Assembly: GCA_017624835.1 (NCBI GenBank)
Contig: JAGAMG010000033.1
Span: forward strand, 1 to 64,000
Direction of reading: 5' to 3'
Origin: Lachnospiraceae bacterium
GTDB lineage: Bacteria > Bacillota > Clostridia > Lachnospirales > Lachnospiraceae
Length of the DNA stretch: 64,000 nt
In this document: positions 16,349 through 25,800 of the stretch, piece after piece
Layout: the number at the start of each line of letters is the position of its first letter
How positions within the stretch are numbered: position 1 is the stretch's first letter
Notes under the pieces: model-generated
The model's database searches: none
Seen by the model: only the letters and a program-made list of their open reading frames with translations
What the model was told of the DNA's origin: nothing
Made by a program: the position numbers and the translations under genes

Positions 16349-17506
16349 ATGATTACGACTAAAAATTTAGTGAACAAAAAGACTGATTTGTCCGAAGATG
16401 GACTACAAATGCTTGTGGACGATTATCTGACTCAGAAGCAGGCAACACTGATGCAAATGAAAAAGGGAAAACTGGAAAAGAAGGATTTCTTACAGGAAGC
16501 TGCCCAACATATCCGGCAATACTATGATATGAGTGAGAAGGCACAAAGAAAGCTTCTTAAGGCCTTTGAACAATACATCTTTGGTTATTCCAGATTATCG
16601 CCCTTAATTGATGACAGTATGATATCGGATATTCGTGTCGTAGGCTACGATAATATTCGAGTCAAACGAGAAGGGAAACGAATGGATTCGGGAATTTCTT
16701 TTGGTTCAGAAAAGGAATATCGCCAATTCATTGATTATGTAGCTACTAAAAATCAAGTAAACATTTCAAATCTCAACGCTATTCAGCGTTTTACGGATAC
16801 GGAAAGTCATCCGGATTTCATCTTACGTTTTACACTATCCATGCCGTTGGTAAATACCTACAACGAGCCATACCTATGTATTCGCAAGGTTCCCAAAAAA
16901 TTTCCGCAGGTAAAAGAATTAATACAAAAAAATATGCTTAGTCAGGAGCTGGCAGAGTTGTTGATTACCCGATTTCGTCAAGGCTCAACCCTGATTTGCG
17001 GAGGCAATTCCTCGGGTAAAACCACACTTTTAAATGCTTTAAAGGAAACGCTTCCGGATAATATGGCTATTTTGGTAACTCAGCAGGCGGACGAGTTAAC
17101 CACCAGGTTTCATCCGGATATGATGTTTTTACACTCCTTGCCCGGAAGCGGTGAGAGTAGTGTCAGTTATGATTTAAAACATATCAGTATTGCGGGACTT
17201 ACCATGGATGTGGATTTTTTTATCATTGGTGAGGTAAAAGGTGCGGAGGCGCTTTATCTATTGAATGCAGCGTACACAGGGCAGCTATGTGCAGCGACTA
17301 TTCATGCGCCCTCGGCTGATAAGGCACCGGATAAGCTGGTGGATTATGCCATGTATGAGAGCAGATATTCAAGGGATGAATTAATGAAAATGATGGATTG
17401 CTTTCAGACTTTGGTGTTTATGGAGCATTACCGGGTAAAGGAGATTTTTGCCTGTCATGGGTGGAATCGGGAAAAGAGAGAATTGGAGTATGAGAGAATT
17501 TTTTAA
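16349..17506 (+). CDS. cpaF: CpaF/TadA-type secretion ATPase of the Tad pilus
   Basis: A 385-residue VirB11/CpaF-family hexameric ATPase that powers Flp pilus assembly. An N-terminal helical domain is followed by FGYSRLSPLIDDSMISDI (typical CpaF), Walker A GGNSSGKTT at residues 218-226, an Asp-box-like segment, Walker B FFIIGEVKGAEAL, and the ATIHAPSA sensor histidine. Start choice is uncertain: AGGAGGG at 16342-16348 directly abuts ATG 16349, while an ATT at 16352 would have better spacing; the longer in-frame TTG at 16316 would place the ribosome site inside the gene. It heads an operon with tadB, tadC and pilin genes. Confidence 0.85.
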   Translation: MITTKNLVNKKTDLSEDGLQMLVDDYLTQKQATLMQMKKGKLEKKDFLQEAAQHIRQYYDMSEKAQRKLLKAFEQYIFGYSRLSPLIDDSMISDIRVVGYDNIRVKREGKRMDSGISFGSEKEYRQFIDYVATKNQVNISNLNAIQRFTDTESHPDFILRFTLSMPLVNTYNEPYLCIRKVPKKFPQVKELIQKNMLSQELAELLITRFRQGSTLICGGNSSGKTTLLNALKETLPDNMAILVTQQADELTTRFHPDMMFLHSLPGSGESSVSYDLKHISIAGLTMDVDFFIIGEVKGAEALYLLNAAYTGQLCAATIHAPSADKAPDKLVDYAMYESRYSRDELMKMMDCFQTLVFMEHYRVKEIFACHGWNREKRELEYERIF

Positions 17507-17521
17507 GGAAGAGGAGAAGAT

Positions 17522-18457
17522 ATGCTAAAGTATTGGTTCATATTTTTGGTGCTGTTTATAGGATTTGAACTGCTATTTACCAGAGTACGGTGGTTGGAAC
17601 TGTTTTGTAGTATTTTGCAGAAAACAAAAAGTGGTATGGATGAGGCTGCCAGAAAAAGACTTTTGGCAGACAGAAGGAGACTTCTGGCGTTGCATCAGGA
17701 GAATACCATTTGGTGTCGATTGGAGCAGGAGTTGAATTACAGTGGATGGAAAAGGCGCTTTCCTTTATTGACGGCAGAATTATGGTTGGTGGGGAATCTT
17801 GTGTCTTTCTCAATATTTTTTCTGGTGTTAGCTGCATTTACAAATGTATGGATGGGAGGAGCAGGGGTATTGCTTCTTGTTTTGATGGAATGTTTGCTGT
17901 TGCGGCTTTGTAAAGCCAGGGAATCCTATTTAGTAAATGAAAATCTGTTAAAGCTTTTGAATTTTCTGGGTAATTACAGCATTACAGCAGGAGAGGTAAC
18001 CGGCATTTTTAATCAAGTCAGTAAATATATGGATGAACCAATAAAAAGTGCATTAAATGAGTGTAGCTATGAAGCCCAAACAACCGGTGATGCAGGAATG
18101 GCATTATTGGTAATGGCGGACAAGGTGGAGCATCCAAAGTTTAAAGAATTGGCATATAATCTGGAGGTTAGCATTCGCTACTGCGCTGATTTTGCAGCTT
18201 TGGTGGAAGGCAGCAGGCGCTCCGTGCGTGAATATTTGCGAATGCGAGAGGAACGAAAAGGGATATTAAGAGAGGCATTGATAAATATGCTTTTACTATT
18301 ATTAATGTCATTATTTGCCCTACTTACGGTGGATAAGTTGATTGATACATCCATCTGGGTAATTCTTTTTGACACCATACCGGGCTACTTGGCATTGGGT
18401 ACAGCTTCTTTGATTTTTCTTCTTTTTTTCCGCCAATTACTGAAAATAAATCAATAG
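17522..18457 (+). CDS. tadB: TadB-like inner-membrane platform protein
   Basis: A 311-residue membrane protein with a hydrophobic N-terminal helix (residues 3-19), two central helices (about 90-135), a cytoplasmic T2SSF-like domain (MDEPIKSALNECSYEAQ...LAYNLEVSIRYCADF) and two C-terminal helices (about 258-305). This is the topology of Tad/GspF platform proteins that pair with the CpaF ATPase. It follows cpaF by 15 bp and precedes the tadC-like gene by 10 bp. Sequence divergence is high, as usual for clostridial Tad loci, so the assignment rests on topology and position. Confidence 0.75.
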   Translation: MLKYWFIFLVLFIGFELLFTRVRWLELFCSILQKTKSGMDEAARKRLLADRRRLLALHQENTIWCRLEQELNYSGWKRRFPLLTAELWLVGNLVSFSIFFLVLAAFTNVWMGGAGVLLLVLMECLLLRLCKARESYLVNENLLKLLNFLGNYSITAGEVTGIFNQVSKYMDEPIKSALNECSYEAQTTGDAGMALLVMADKVEHPKFKELAYNLEVSIRYCADFAALVEGSRRSVREYLRMREERKGILREALINMLLLLLMSLFALLTVDKLIDTSIWVILFDTIPGYLALGTASLIFLLFFRQLLKINQ

Positions 18458-18467
18458 GAGGTCTGGG

Positions 18468-19301
18468 ATGGAAATATTAGGAGGAGCACAAACCGGAATC
18501 ATTGCAGGTATAGTAGCGTTATTGGTGTTTGTAACATTTTTGCGAATCGCTTCGTATCATCCTGAAAAATTGGTTTTGAAGCAATATGAACAATTAAGCA
18601 GTTTCATTAAGGAAAAGCGGACATCCAGCACATGGTATCAGAAAACACAACGTAAATTGCAAAGAAACGGAGCTGTTTTTCATTTTGGAGGCTGGATAAA
18701 TCCCGGAAGTTATCTGTTGCTTCGATTAATGCTTGCAGCATTGGGAATGGTGGTATTGGGCAAGCTTTCCACAGGTTACGGAGTTTTGGCGGCAATTTGT
18801 TTATTTTGGCTTCCTGAATGGCTTATGGTACATCTGAATAAGCAGGATAATCAAAAGATGTTGTCTGAAATCAAACTGGTATACCATGCTTTGGAAATAC
18901 AGATAAAAGCAGGCGTTTATGTGACGGATGCATTGGCTGAGTGCTATGGAAGTGTTCGAGAAAGGAGATTGGGACAGGCTCTATTGGATTTGGCAGGCTG
19001 CATTGTGATTAAGGCAGACATTTATGAGGCTTTAGATGTATTTGCGCAAAAATTTGATAACAGGTATATTGATTCGCTTTGTATTACTATTTTGCAGGCC
19101 TGTGAATCGGGACAGGCGGTGGAAGTGCTTAGTGATATTGGAGAACAGTTGAAGGATATGGAAACGGCATTACTGAACAGTAAAAAAAGTGGTATTGACA
19201 GAAGTGTCACATTTTATCAATTAGGGTTGTTGATGGCGGTATTGGGAATTGTTATTTATGCCTGTGTAAGCTACCTGTTTGCATCGGCGGTAAATTTGTA
19301 G
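18468..19301 (+). CDS. tadC: TadC-like inner-membrane platform protein
   Basis: A 277-residue GspF/TadC-type protein. Helices lie at residues 9-28, around 80-118 and at the C-terminus (GLLMAVLGIVIYACVSYLF). Between them is the T2SSF domain, seen as HALEIQIKAGVYVTDALAECYG and ITILQACESGQAVEVLSDIG. AGGAGG precedes the start. It should form the heterodimeric platform with the TadB-like protein. Confidence 0.8.
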   Translation: MEILGGAQTGIIAGIVALLVFVTFLRIASYHPEKLVLKQYEQLSSFIKEKRTSSTWYQKTQRKLQRNGAVFHFGGWINPGSYLLLRLMLAALGMVVLGKLSTGYGVLAAICLFWLPEWLMVHLNKQDNQKMLSEIKLVYHALEIQIKAGVYVTDALAECYGSVRERRLGQALLDLAGCIVIKADIYEALDVFAQKFDNRYIDSLCITILQACESGQAVEVLSDIGEQLKDMETALLNSKKSGIDRSVTFYQLGLLMAVLGIVIYACVSYLFASAVNL

Positions 19302-19388
19302 AATTGACAGAAGATATTTTGGGGCAACATTTTAGAATGATCCCCTAAATTCAAAAACAAAGAATATAAAAACGGGAGGAAAAATGAT

Positions 19389-19583
19389 ATGACAATAAAA
19401 AATTGGTTTTTAAAGGGATTCTTACATAAGGAAGATGGAATTGACGGTATTTTGGTAACAGTAGGGTTGTGCATTATAGCATTACTTCTGTGTGTGGTAA
19501 TGAAGGATAGTTTAACCGCATTTATTCAAACCATTGTAAATGCATTGCAGACAAAAGCAACATCCATTCTGACAGGAGTTTAA
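19389..19583 (+). CDS. flp: Flp/Fap-type pilin (type IVb)
   Basis: A 64-residue pre-pilin. A short basic leader (KNWFLKGFLHKEDG) is followed by a hydrophobic helix (ILVTVGLCIIALLLCVVM) and a short amphipathic tail, the size and layout of Flp pilins. The processing site is probably after the Gly of the EDG segment, with IDGILVTVGL as mature N-terminus. GGGAGG lies 9 nt upstream. An 87-bp gap after tadC may contain a processing or extra initiation site that raises pilin level, but no clear promoter was seen. Confidence 0.8.
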   Translation: MTIKNWFLKGFLHKEDGIDGILVTVGLCIIALLLCVVMKDSLTAFIQTIVNALQTKATSILTGV

Positions 19584-19602
19584 GCAGGGAGGCAATTACA
19601 GG

Positions 19603-19974
19603 ATGAAAAGTATGGGGATGAGCAGGCAGCGGGGAAATGTAGGTAACCTGATGATTACAGGGATTTGTATGCTTGCAATGACTGTAGTGATGCTGGCATA
19701 TTTTGATAATGTAGAGCTGCTGCATCAAAAGGATGAAATGGGGCAGTTGGCCAGAAAGTATATTTTGAAAATGGAGACCACAGGTTATCTTACAGTGGAG
19801 GACATGCTTCTATTGACGGATGAGTTGGAAGCAATGGGAGTAACAGAGATTCAGTATGGGGGCACTACAGTAAATGCAGTGCCCTATGGAGAAGCAATTA
19901 CATTGCAAATACAGGGAAAGCTAAGAGGAGAATATGATTGTTCGGAAAAAAGAGTGTCTACGGCAAAACATTAG
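19603..19974 (+). CDS. Tad pilus minor pseudopilin, 123 aa (DUF4320/TadE-like)
   Basis: A 123-residue protein with a basic N-terminus (MSRQRGN) and one hydrophobic helix at about residues 15-35 (LMITGICMLAMTVVMLAYF), then a small extracellular domain. This matches TadE/DUF4320 minor pilins in clostridial Tad loci. It starts 20 bp after the pilin gene and overlaps the next gene by 41 bp. Assignment is by layout and position. Confidence 0.65.
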   Translation: MKSMGMSRQRGNVGNLMITGICMLAMTVVMLAYFDNVELLHQKDEMGQLARKYILKMETTGYLTVEDMLLLTDELEAMGVTEIQYGGTTVNAVPYGEAITLQIQGKLRGEYDCSEKRVSTAKH

Positions 19975-20542
19975 AAAATTAAATTGGAAGCTGCAAAAGA
20001 GTGTTGGACAGGTGGAATGGGTAATGGGGTTATTTCTGCTACTGTTTTTGGGAATTCTGTTATCTACTTTACTTCAAATGCAGTCTTATCGCGCAACCTC
20101 CTTGTATTTGGAGGATGCACTGGCTGCCTCCAATTTGGCTTCCGCAGTAATTTCCGTGGAGGAATATGGGATTTCACATGCCATTCTGATAGAGAATCCT
20201 CTGGAGGCTTATAACAGATATTGTACTGCGGTTTCGGGAAATTTGAACTTAAATGAGCAATGGGAGGGGACGAATGGAGCATTGATATCCGGAAAGGTAA
20301 AGATAGAAAAATATATTATATATAATGTACGGGATAATACAGTAACAGTACATAGCATGGACACCGGCGGACAACTTACCACTTGGCAGGGAAGTTTGGG
20401 AACTGTAAAGGCACCAAATGATATTATGATTACGTCTACCAGTGTGTACAGCGAATTATCTTTTCCGGTGGAAGGAATTATGGGGATAAATGTATATGCT
20501 CATAAAGGGAAACTGGTGGATATTGTGTCTCAATATGGATAA
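19934..20542 (+). CDS. TadE/TadG-like pseudopilin, 202 aa
   Basis: A 202-residue protein with a basic N-terminus, SVGQVEWVMG before one transmembrane helix (LFLLLFLGILLSTLL), and a beta-rich extracellular region. The VGQVEW sequence before the helix resembles the Glu-containing pseudopilin processing region. GAGGAG lies just upstream of ATG 19934 inside the preceding gene. Probable minor pilin or pilus-tip component. Confidence 0.65.
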   Translation: MIVRKKECLRQNIRKLNWKLQKSVGQVEWVMGLFLLLFLGILLSTLLQMQSYRATSLYLEDALAASNLASAVISVEEYGISHAILIENPLEAYNRYCTAVSGNLNLNEQWEGTNGALISGKVKIEKYIIYNVRDNTVTVHSMDTGGQLTTWQGSLGTVKAPNDIMITSTSVYSELSFPVEGIMGINVYAHKGKLVDIVSQYG

Positions 20543-20579
20543 GGAATAAATTTTAAGAAGAGATACAGAAAGGAACATT

Positions 20580-21248
20580 ATGAAAAAGAAACAGGAGAAA
20601 AAGGATAAAAGCATTATTCGCAGAAGGTTATGGAACGGAAGTATAATTGCTGCTTTGGTAGCGGCTCTCACGGTGTTTGGAGTCATGCTCCAAATGGAAA
20701 AAAATATGCTTACTAACTATGAACGGGGAAAGGTGTATGTGGCAGCGAAGGAAATACCAAAGGGGCAGGTGTTGTCCAAGGAAAATTTTGAACTTTATTT
20801 GGAAGAATGTTTCTTGGATAAAAGTTTTATTCCGAAAACAGCAGTGATAGAAGAGACTCAGATAGAAGAACTGCTGGCAATGGAAACCATTGAAGAAGGG
20901 GTTTTATTAACCACAGGTATGTTTGAAAAATTGGATGAAATTACTGCGAAAATGAATGAACCTGTAGTTGCAGGGGTAAAGGCGGAGGATTTGTACCAAA
21001 TGGTGGGTGGTACACTTCGCACCGGAGACAGAATACATATTTATAGCGTAACGGAAGAGGGAACGGAGCTTGTATGGGAAAATGTATTTGTACAGGCGGT
21101 ATTTGACCAGGCCGGTACGATTATTTCTAATGAAGATAATTCTACGGCAGTGCAAAGAATGAATGTATATTTAGATAAAAATGAGGTACAAAGATTTTAT
21201 TCGGAATTAACAGCCGGAACATTGAGAGTTGTGAAGGTGTGGGATTAG
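20580..21248 (+). CDS. cpaB: CpaB/RcpC-like Flp pilus assembly protein (SAF domain)
   Basis: A 222-residue protein: a basic N-terminus, one transmembrane helix at about residues 20-38, then an SAF domain (VYVAAKEIPKGQVLSKENF) and a C-terminal RcpC-like region with RTGDRIHIYSVTEEG and LDKNEVQRFYSELTAGTLRVV. CpaB proteins bind the peptidoglycan side of the Tad channel. The gene follows the pseudopilin by 37 bp with AGGAA upstream of ATG 20580. Confidence 0.85.
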   Translation: MKKKQEKKDKSIIRRRLWNGSIIAALVAALTVFGVMLQMEKNMLTNYERGKVYVAAKEIPKGQVLSKENFELYLEECFLDKSFIPKTAVIEETQIEELLAMETIEEGVLLTTGMFEKLDEITAKMNEPVVAGVKAEDLYQMVGGTLRTGDRIHIYSVTEEGTELVWENVFVQAVFDQAGTIISNEDNSTAVQRMNVYLDKNEVQRFYSELTAGTLRVVKVWD

Positions 21249-21423
21249 TTTGGATTGTGGGGAACCTTGATAATTGCATATTGTTTGGCGGATGGGTTAA
21301 TTTATGTGTGTGATGCGTCAAGCAGAAAGAATTGCATAAAATGTAAAAAGTGTTATAATGCCAATAGGGAAAATAAATTGCAAGAATACATGGTAGATAA
21401 AACAAAACGAAAGGGGAAAACCA

Positions 21424-22479
21424 ATGAAGAAAAAAGTATTAATGATTTTATTAGCAACAATGCTGGTATTAGGAGGCTGTGGAAGTAAAGCAGCAACCAA
21501 CGCAACCGAAAGTACAGCAGTGGACTCTTTGGTAGCATCTCAGGCAGAAACACCATCTACGGAAGCGTCAAAGCAGGAAAACGCTACATCCGGCACGGAG
21601 AGCAAGGAGAAAGCTACACAGGAAGCAAAAAAGGAATCTGTAGCAGCTTCCACAGAGGCAGCTACGCCGGCTCCTGAAAAACCGTCCACAGCAAAGGACA
21701 CTACAGTGGAAAAAGAGAGTACTTCGGCATCCACAGCAACCAAGGAAAGTACTGCCGCTAAGGATGCGGCTGCCAAGAAGGAGGCAGAAACCAAGCAGGA
21801 AGAAAAAGCTGATTCCAAGGATAAGGCAGAAGTAGCTGAGAAGGCTCAGACCACTCAGAAGGAAGAGAAGTCCGAGGAAAGTAAAACTGAGGAAACCAAG
21901 TCCCAGTCAACCCAAAAGGAAGAGTCCAAGTCTGAAAAGGTAGAGAAAGAGGAAGCGTCTAAGCCCCAAAAGACTCCGGAACCTACGCCCGAGCCCACCC
22001 CGGCACCGGCACATACCCATTCCTACACACAGCAGGTAATCTCCGAAGCAACCTGTACCACAGGAGCGTTGGTTGCTAATGTATGTAGTGAGTGTGGAGC
22101 CAGTGGTGGAACCAGTGAAGCAGGTGGAGCATTAGGACATGATTTGCAGAGACATGTGGATGGAGAAGCTACCTGTACCTATAGCCCCAATTATTATGTT
22201 CAATGCAGCAGATGTGGGGAAGTAACAGAATCCGGTCATGAAGGAACGTTGTCTCACAATATGGTAGGAAATACAGTACAGGAAGGAAACTGTGTTGATT
22301 CCACCATAATAGAATACCATTGTAGTGAGTGTGGTGCGTATGGAGGAACTGAAATGTATAACACAGATGACCACGATTGGGTTACAGAACCCTCTGCACC
22401 TGTGTTGGATGAGACTACTGGGTTATTAGTTCCTGGACCGGATGTAACATATTGCTCAAGATGTAATACATATCAATAA
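21424..22479 (+). CDS. Lipoprotein with Lys/Glu/Ser/Thr-rich stalk and repeated Cys-His motifs
   Basis: A 351-residue protein. Residues 1-19 are a lipoprotein signal ending in the LGGC lipobox (Cys19). Residues about 25-195 are a low-complexity stalk of K, E, S, T and A ending in proline-rich PEPTPEPTPAPAH. The C-terminal 150 residues carry three similar units, each with CSECG or CSRCG pairs plus His (HTHSYTQQ, LGHDLQRH, LSHNMVG, DDHDW), which look like zinc-ribbon or disulfide knots. Such units recur in secreted Firmicutes proteins. Its place between cpaB and the giant surface protein suggests a membrane-anchored, wall-spanning partner of the pilus. Confidence 0.8.
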   Translation: MKKKVLMILLATMLVLGGCGSKAATNATESTAVDSLVASQAETPSTEASKQENATSGTESKEKATQEAKKESVAASTEAATPAPEKPSTAKDTTVEKESTSASTATKESTAAKDAAAKKEAETKQEEKADSKDKAEVAEKAQTTQKEEKSEESKTEETKSQSTQKEESKSEKVEKEEASKPQKTPEPTPEPTPAPAHTHSYTQQVISEATCTTGALVANVCSECGASGGTSEAGGALGHDLQRHVDGEATCTYSPNYYVQCSRCGEVTESGHEGTLSHNMVGNTVQEGNCVDSTIIEYHCSECGAYGGTEMYNTDDHDWVTEPSAPVLDETTGLLVPGPDVTYCSRCNTYQ

Positions 22480-22503
22480 TGTGGATTGAATAAATAAGAA
22501 GTG

Positions 22504-22532
22504 TTGTAAAATAAATATTAATCTATTATACT
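22504..22532 (+). promoter_or_regulatory. Promoter of the holin-like toxin
   Basis: TTGTAA at 22504-22509, 17-bp spacer, TATACT at 22527-22532. The short leader that follows folds CCCCTT(gaga)AAGGGG at about 22553-22568, which would mask the GGGGG ribosome site, a usual trait of type I toxin mRNAs. Confidence 0.65.
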
Positions 22533-22577
22533 ATAGTCGGTGGGAACGGTTGCCCCTTGAGAAAGGGGGTAATGCCT

Positions 22578-22673
22578 ATGTACGTTACATATGATAGCTT
22601 AATCCAGTTTGGACTGCTGATTGTAGCAATAATAGGTCTTGTTTACAAGATAAGTCATAAAGACAAAAAATAA
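22578..22673 (+). CDS. Putative holin-like type I toxin, 31 aa
   Basis: A 31-residue peptide starting MYVTYDSLIQFGLLIVAII, one transmembrane helix, ending in a basic tail (KISHKDKK). This fits the Hol_Tox family of small toxins related to TxpA and BsrG. ATG 22578 lies 8 nt after GGGGG; an ATG at 22572 is too close. The ribosome site is in a predicted hairpin. Own promoter, own terminator and a convergent antisense promoter complete a type I toxin-antitoxin layout. Expected action: membrane depolarisation when the antisense RNA is lost (family inference). Confidence 0.75.
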   Translation: MYVTYDSLIQFGLLIVAIIGLVYKISHKDKK

Positions 22674-22755
22674 CCGCCCCGGACTGGTAATCTAGGCGGT
22701 TATTTTTTAACTTCTAATTATCCACGAGGGGTACAACTAAGTACCACCTTCTGTA
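22662..22755 (-). ncRNA. Candidate antisense antitoxin RNA
   Basis: Inferred from the minus-strand promoter at 22761-22790 and the shared terminator: a transcript of roughly 90 nt overlapping the 3' end of the toxin mRNA, as in TxpA/RatA and BsrG/SR4. The exact start is not known. Confidence 0.55.
22672..22708. terminator. Bidirectional terminator shared by toxin mRNA and antisense RNA
   Basis: AACCGCC (22672-22678) pairs with GGCGGTT (22695-22701), followed by T6 on the plus strand; on the minus strand the same stem is followed by TTATTTTTTG. Confidence 0.85.
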
Positions 22756-22760
22756 AATAT

Positions 22761-22790
22761 ATTTTAGCATACAAGATACCAGATATTCAA
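22761..22790 (-). promoter_or_regulatory. Promoter for the antisense RNA
   Basis: Minus strand TTGAAT (22790-22785), 18-bp spacer, TAAAAT (22766-22761), directed toward the toxin gene. Confidence 0.55.
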
Positions 22791-22870
22791 GTCTTAAAAA
22801 ATATAATATTTAACACTGATAAGCCGAACAATTATGTTTGGCTTATTTTTGTGTTAGGAAAGGAAAAATT

Positions 22871-25800
22871 ATGAAGAAAAAAATTAGAGTATTTCTTTGG
22901 CTGTTGATGTGCTGTTTCCTTTGTGTTCCGTCATTATCTGTAAAAGCAGACACCATATATGACAGTCCTTATGTGTCATTTGCTCCGAATGGAGAGGGAT
23001 TTACAATACAGCCGTGGGATACGGATTATACCCATTATGAAGAGGGAACTACCATAAGTACCGGGATAACCTCCAGCGTGCGTGCTTTGGAGGTTGGAGA
23101 ACATTATTACTATGACTGGGAGCGTGCGGGAGATGTGCCCATTGGCAAGTGGGTGGTAGAGCACAAGTTTTCTCAATGTATTCATGACGTACATAGAAGT
23201 GATGATTATTACCTGGGACTTGAGTATGGCAGAAGTAATTGTTTTAAATACTACAATTCCGGTTGGATTCCCTACTGTGCAGATTGTGGAGAAATCCTGC
23301 AGTATACCTACTTTTACATGAATGAGGATGCAGTGAAAACAATTGATTACATGGCTTGTGGTATGGGATATGACTATTATCATTTATGCCCTTACTGTAG
23401 TAATCTTGAGCAGGGAGTATATGTAGGTGCTCATAATTGTAAAGCAATCTCATGGAATAAGTATAAGGTTGTGTATGATGATAACCGTGCTAGCTTACCT
23501 TATCCGTGTTATGGGTACATGAATCCTAGTTTCCATATGTACAATAACGCTACTGTTTATGAAGGAGAACCGGTCGTTGCTTCTACAAAGCTTACGAAAA
23601 ATGCATACTCCTGTATTGGTTATGAGTTTGTTGGTTGGAACACTGAGCCGGATGGAAGCGGAACTTCCTATGCAGATAAGGCGGATATTTTAAATCTTAC
23701 TGCCTACGACATTAATGCAGAAGGAGAATCACTTGCCACCATAACCCTCTACGCTCAGTGGCAAAAATCCGAAAGCACTCTGAACATTGATGCAGGTGGT
23801 GGAAAATACGATGGAAAATTAGGAATTACATCCATCACACAGAATTATTTAACACAGTATGTAGTGGATGATAGTAAGGTAACACCACCTAAAGGTTATA
23901 AAGTTACCTTTGAGGAAAATGGTGGTAAAGCGGTAAGTGATGTGACAAGCACTTTGCATTTCAAGGAATGGAGCAGAATACAGCCATTTAATGGAACGCT
24001 GATAAATCACATCTATACATTTCTGGCTCCCAGTGGCAATATAGACACCATCCGTGCCAACTACACCCCGGATTACATTACCTTACCGGAAACCACCAAG
24101 GCAAATGCCACCTTCGGCGGCTGGTACTATGATGAATATTTTACCCAACCCGCAGGAGCACCCGGGGATGTGATTACTCCCACCAAGGACATGACCCTCT
24201 ACGCCCAGTGGGTGGAGCTGTGGCTGAAATCCAAGGATAATTACACGGATAATGATAGAAAGGGCGCGGTAGACCTTCGATGGGGCTGGACCACACCTAT
24301 TACCAATCAACAGGCTTATAAGCTCTATCAGAGCACGGATAACAAAACCTGGAAGCAGGTAAATACAGCAGCGGATGTGGGAAGTACCTTAAGTGTTTCG
24401 GAAACCTTTGATTATTGTGGATATGCCAAAACCTACACAGTGCCTCACAGCGGCTTATATACTTTGACAGCCTATGGAGCACAGGGCGGTAATTATGGTG
24501 ACAAAAGCGGAGGAAAGGGCGGCAGTGTCAGCGGTACCTTCTGGCTTACCAAGGGCGATACCTTAACCTACAGCGTAGGTGGACAGAACAGCTACGGCGG
24601 TGGTGGTAGCATGACCGATGGAGGCTTTTCCAATGGTGGCGGTTATACCATCATATCCTCCCAAAAGCTGGGAGCAACCCTTCTCATTGCCGGAGGCGGT
24701 GGAGGAGCCACCTCACAGCAGGACGGTGGAGCCGGAGGCAGTAGTGCCAGCGTGACAGGAAGTGGTAACACCGGAGGAGCTACCGGCGCAAGTGGTATGG
24801 CTGGTGGCGGCGGTGGTTACCAGAGCGGTACCGCAGGAACTTATACAGCGGGAGGAACTACCACCGCCTACACCGAGGTTACCGGAGAAACCATAGCCTT
24901 AAAAATTCAGGACAGGGATTGGTCAGGAATGCCTTTTCTTACCAAAGCAGAATACCCAAGTGAAATAATGACCGGTATGGTTGATGAAGATGGTAACCAA
25001 TTGATTGGTACGAAGCTGCTCTGTGTGGAAGGTTCTGATATCTATGTGACAGGGGATGGGGAAAGTCATTCTCCAACCCCTTACATGGTTCATGAAGACC
25101 CTTACAAGGGTTGTATCGTGGATGGAGGAGACGTACTGTATTTGTATTGGAAAAACTGTGGGGAGCATGGCAGTTCTTCCGTAAGAAACAGGGATGCATA
25201 TCATATGCACTGGTATGATGAGGATTGTAATGGAATCAGAAGATTTTACCGCAAGACAGAAACACCATTGCCAATGATAAATACCTCTGCCTATGGGGGC
25301 AGCAATTATGTAAATACCGCTTATGCCGTCAGCTATACGGATAAAGCCGGGGAACGACAGGGGGATGGAGCCATTGTCATTCGAACTTTAGATATCGGAT
25401 ATCTGGATGACAGAGAACTGGATGCAGTGGCAGCTCCTGACCTGGCAGCCCCTGAAAAGGTAAAAAAGGATGCTATAGAGCCGATGGCAAACAGTAACGG
25501 CAACATGGTACAGGTGTCATGGACGGATGCTGAGGATAAGGGAACCCTTTATTACCATCAGGTACATTCCCATCTGGCACTGACAGGAGGGAAAATGTGT
25601 ACTTCCAATATAGTGCAGAATACCCTGACCACAGGCTTGTTTGGTTATTATTACCTTGTGAATACGGATGCAACCACAGCGGTGAATGCATCCAACGGTT
25701 CCTTTGTGGGAAAGACAAAGACCTGGACAAATGTAACTCTGTCCTCGCATACCCAATACCTGCATGTGGCACCGGCGGATGTGGCAGGAAATGTGGGACA

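Noticed and set aside
22578-22673. Phage holin
   Set aside because: No endolysin or phage context; size, masked ribosome site and antisense promoter fit a type I toxin.
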